A DNA stretch of 41,581 nucleotides, taken from NCBI GenBank assembly GCA_964347325.1, contig CAYFYA010000013.1, forward strand, positions 1-41,581, given 5' to 3'. This DNA is from JAJISG01 sp964347325. Its GTDB lineage: Archaea; Thermoplasmatota; Thermoplasmata; RBG-16-68-12; JAJISG01. Positions 40,980 to 41,581 of the stretch are shown one piece after another. A program made the position numbers and the translations under genes. Position 1 is the stretch's first letter. Each line of letters starts with the position of its first letter. A model generated the notes under the pieces. The model did no database searches. It saw only the letters and a program-made list of their open reading frames with translations, and was not told the DNA's origin.

Positions 40980-41581
40980 AGGGTGTAGTACTCGCCGGAG
41001 GTCACGGGACGCGGCTCCGACCGCTAACCCACACGGGACCCAAGCAGTTGATACCTATAGCCAACAAGCCCAACATCCTCTACTGCATCGAGGACCTGAA
41101 GGCCGCAGGAATCGAGGACATCGGCGTCATCCTGGGCGACATCATGCCCGAGAGAGTGCGGGACCTCCTGGGCGACGGATCGAAGTATGGCGTCAACATC
41201 TCCTACATCGTCCAGGGAGCCCCGAAGGGCATCAGTCACGCCATCGCCTGCGCAGAGGAGTTCGTCGACGGCGACCCCTTCTGTGTCTACCTTGGGGACA
41301 ACGTCCTCAAGGGAGGCATTGCCGACATGATCGAGGAGTTCCTGAGCGAGGAGTACGACGCTAGCGTAATGCTCTGCCACGTCCCCAATCCCGAGAAGTT
41401 CGGCGTGGCGACCCTGAACGAGAGAGGCGAGATCACCTCCCTGGTGGAGAAGCCCAAGGAGCCGGAGACTGACCTGGCCCTGGTGGGGATCTATCTCCTG
41501 AGGGACAGCATCTTCCCCATCATCCAGGACCTGAAACCGTCGTGGCGAGAGGAGTTGGAGATCACCGACGCCATCGAGAAC
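40976..41581 (+). CDS. rmlA: Glucose-1-phosphate thymidylyltransferase, 5' part only
   Basis: 202 codons are visible from ATG 40976 before the window ends. MKGVVLAGGHGTRLRPLTHT, then GPKQLIPIANKP are the nucleotide-binding loop and sugar-phosphate motif. FCVYLGDNVLKGG contains the catalytic Asp, and FGVATLNERGEI with SLVEKPKEP follow. It joins dTTP and glucose-1-phosphate, the first step of the dTDP-rhamnose route. In archaea it is often the long form with a C-terminal beta-helix, which lies outside this window. It is co-translated with rmlD. Confidence 0.94.
   Translation, partial: MKGVVLAGGHGTRLRPLTHTGPKQLIPIANKPNILYCIEDLKAAGIEDIGVILGDIMPERVRDLLGDGSKYGVNISYIVQGAPKGISHAIACAEEFVDGDPFCVYLGDNVLKGGIADMIEEFLSEEYDASVMLCHVPNPEKFGVATLNERGEITSLVEKPKEPETDLALVGIYLLRDSIFPIIQDLKPSWREELEITDAIEN

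Noticed and set aside
1..41581. CRISPR arrays, tRNA or rRNA genes, insertion sequences, integrase or att sites
   Set aside because: No regularly spaced repeats, cloverleaf or rRNA sequence, transposase or integrase motifs were recognised by reading. A tRNA scan and profile search would be needed to exclude them formally.

Overview
The window looks archaeal. Start sites repeatedly sit about 26 bases downstream of short A/T boxes such as AAATATAAGC, CTATATAT and TTTATAC. Several genes appear leaderless, and others have GGAGG-type ribosome sites. The DNA is GC-rich. Surface proteins carry N-glycosylation sequons, Ig-like, PKD or fibronectin III domains, and a single C-terminal membrane anchor. 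This style fits a mesophilic euryarchaeon, most likely Thermoplasmatota; that placement is inference, since no rRNA or other marker gene is present. A run of 100 N (1470-1569) shows a scaffolded, probably metagenomic assembly.

Layout. Positions 1-7670 hold mixed housekeeping and membrane genes: a CPBP intramembrane protease, a gene cut by the gap, a small exported protein, a surface protein with FN3, PKD and Ig-like domains, a double winged-helix regulator divergent from a leaderless MTHFR-like gene, an RNase H-fold protein with altered catalytic residues, and a three-gene membrane operon ending in a CPBP-like protein without its histidines. Positions 7774-19204 are a long co-directional glycan operon: one GT2, six GT4 glycosyltransferases (two are a tandem duplication), a cobalamin-type radical SAM protein and a polytopic GT-C-like membrane protein, mostly overlapping or a few bases apart. 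Positions 19275-29312 continue the glycan theme on both strands: polysaccharide deacetylase, another GT4, a methyltransferase, two HPr-kinase-like P-loop proteins, a Wzx-type flippase, two BioF2/FemAB-type acyltransferases and a proline-dehydrogenase-like protein lacking the substrate-binding arginine pair. Positions 29313-29849 have no convincing protein gene but contain a candidate ~100-nt RNA with its own promoter and hairpin-T8 terminator. After that come a large beta-helix/FN3 surface protein, a decayed PAPS-reductase gene, rmlC, a giant surface subtilisin, and rmlB divergent from rmlD-rmlA (rmlA runs off the end).

How it works together (inference). RmlA, B, C and D make dTDP-L-rhamnose or a related deoxysugar. 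The GT2 probably charges a polyprenyl phosphate. The GT4 enzymes extend the glycan, the methyltransferase, acyltransferases, deacetylase and radical SAM protein decorate it, and the flippase exports it, possibly onto the large surface proteins or as a cell-surface polysaccharide. The HPr-kinase-like pair and the PRODH-like protein are the parts with no obvious job and are the best leads for new biochemistry. Two genes appear to start at CTG, which shortens them in a standard annotation.
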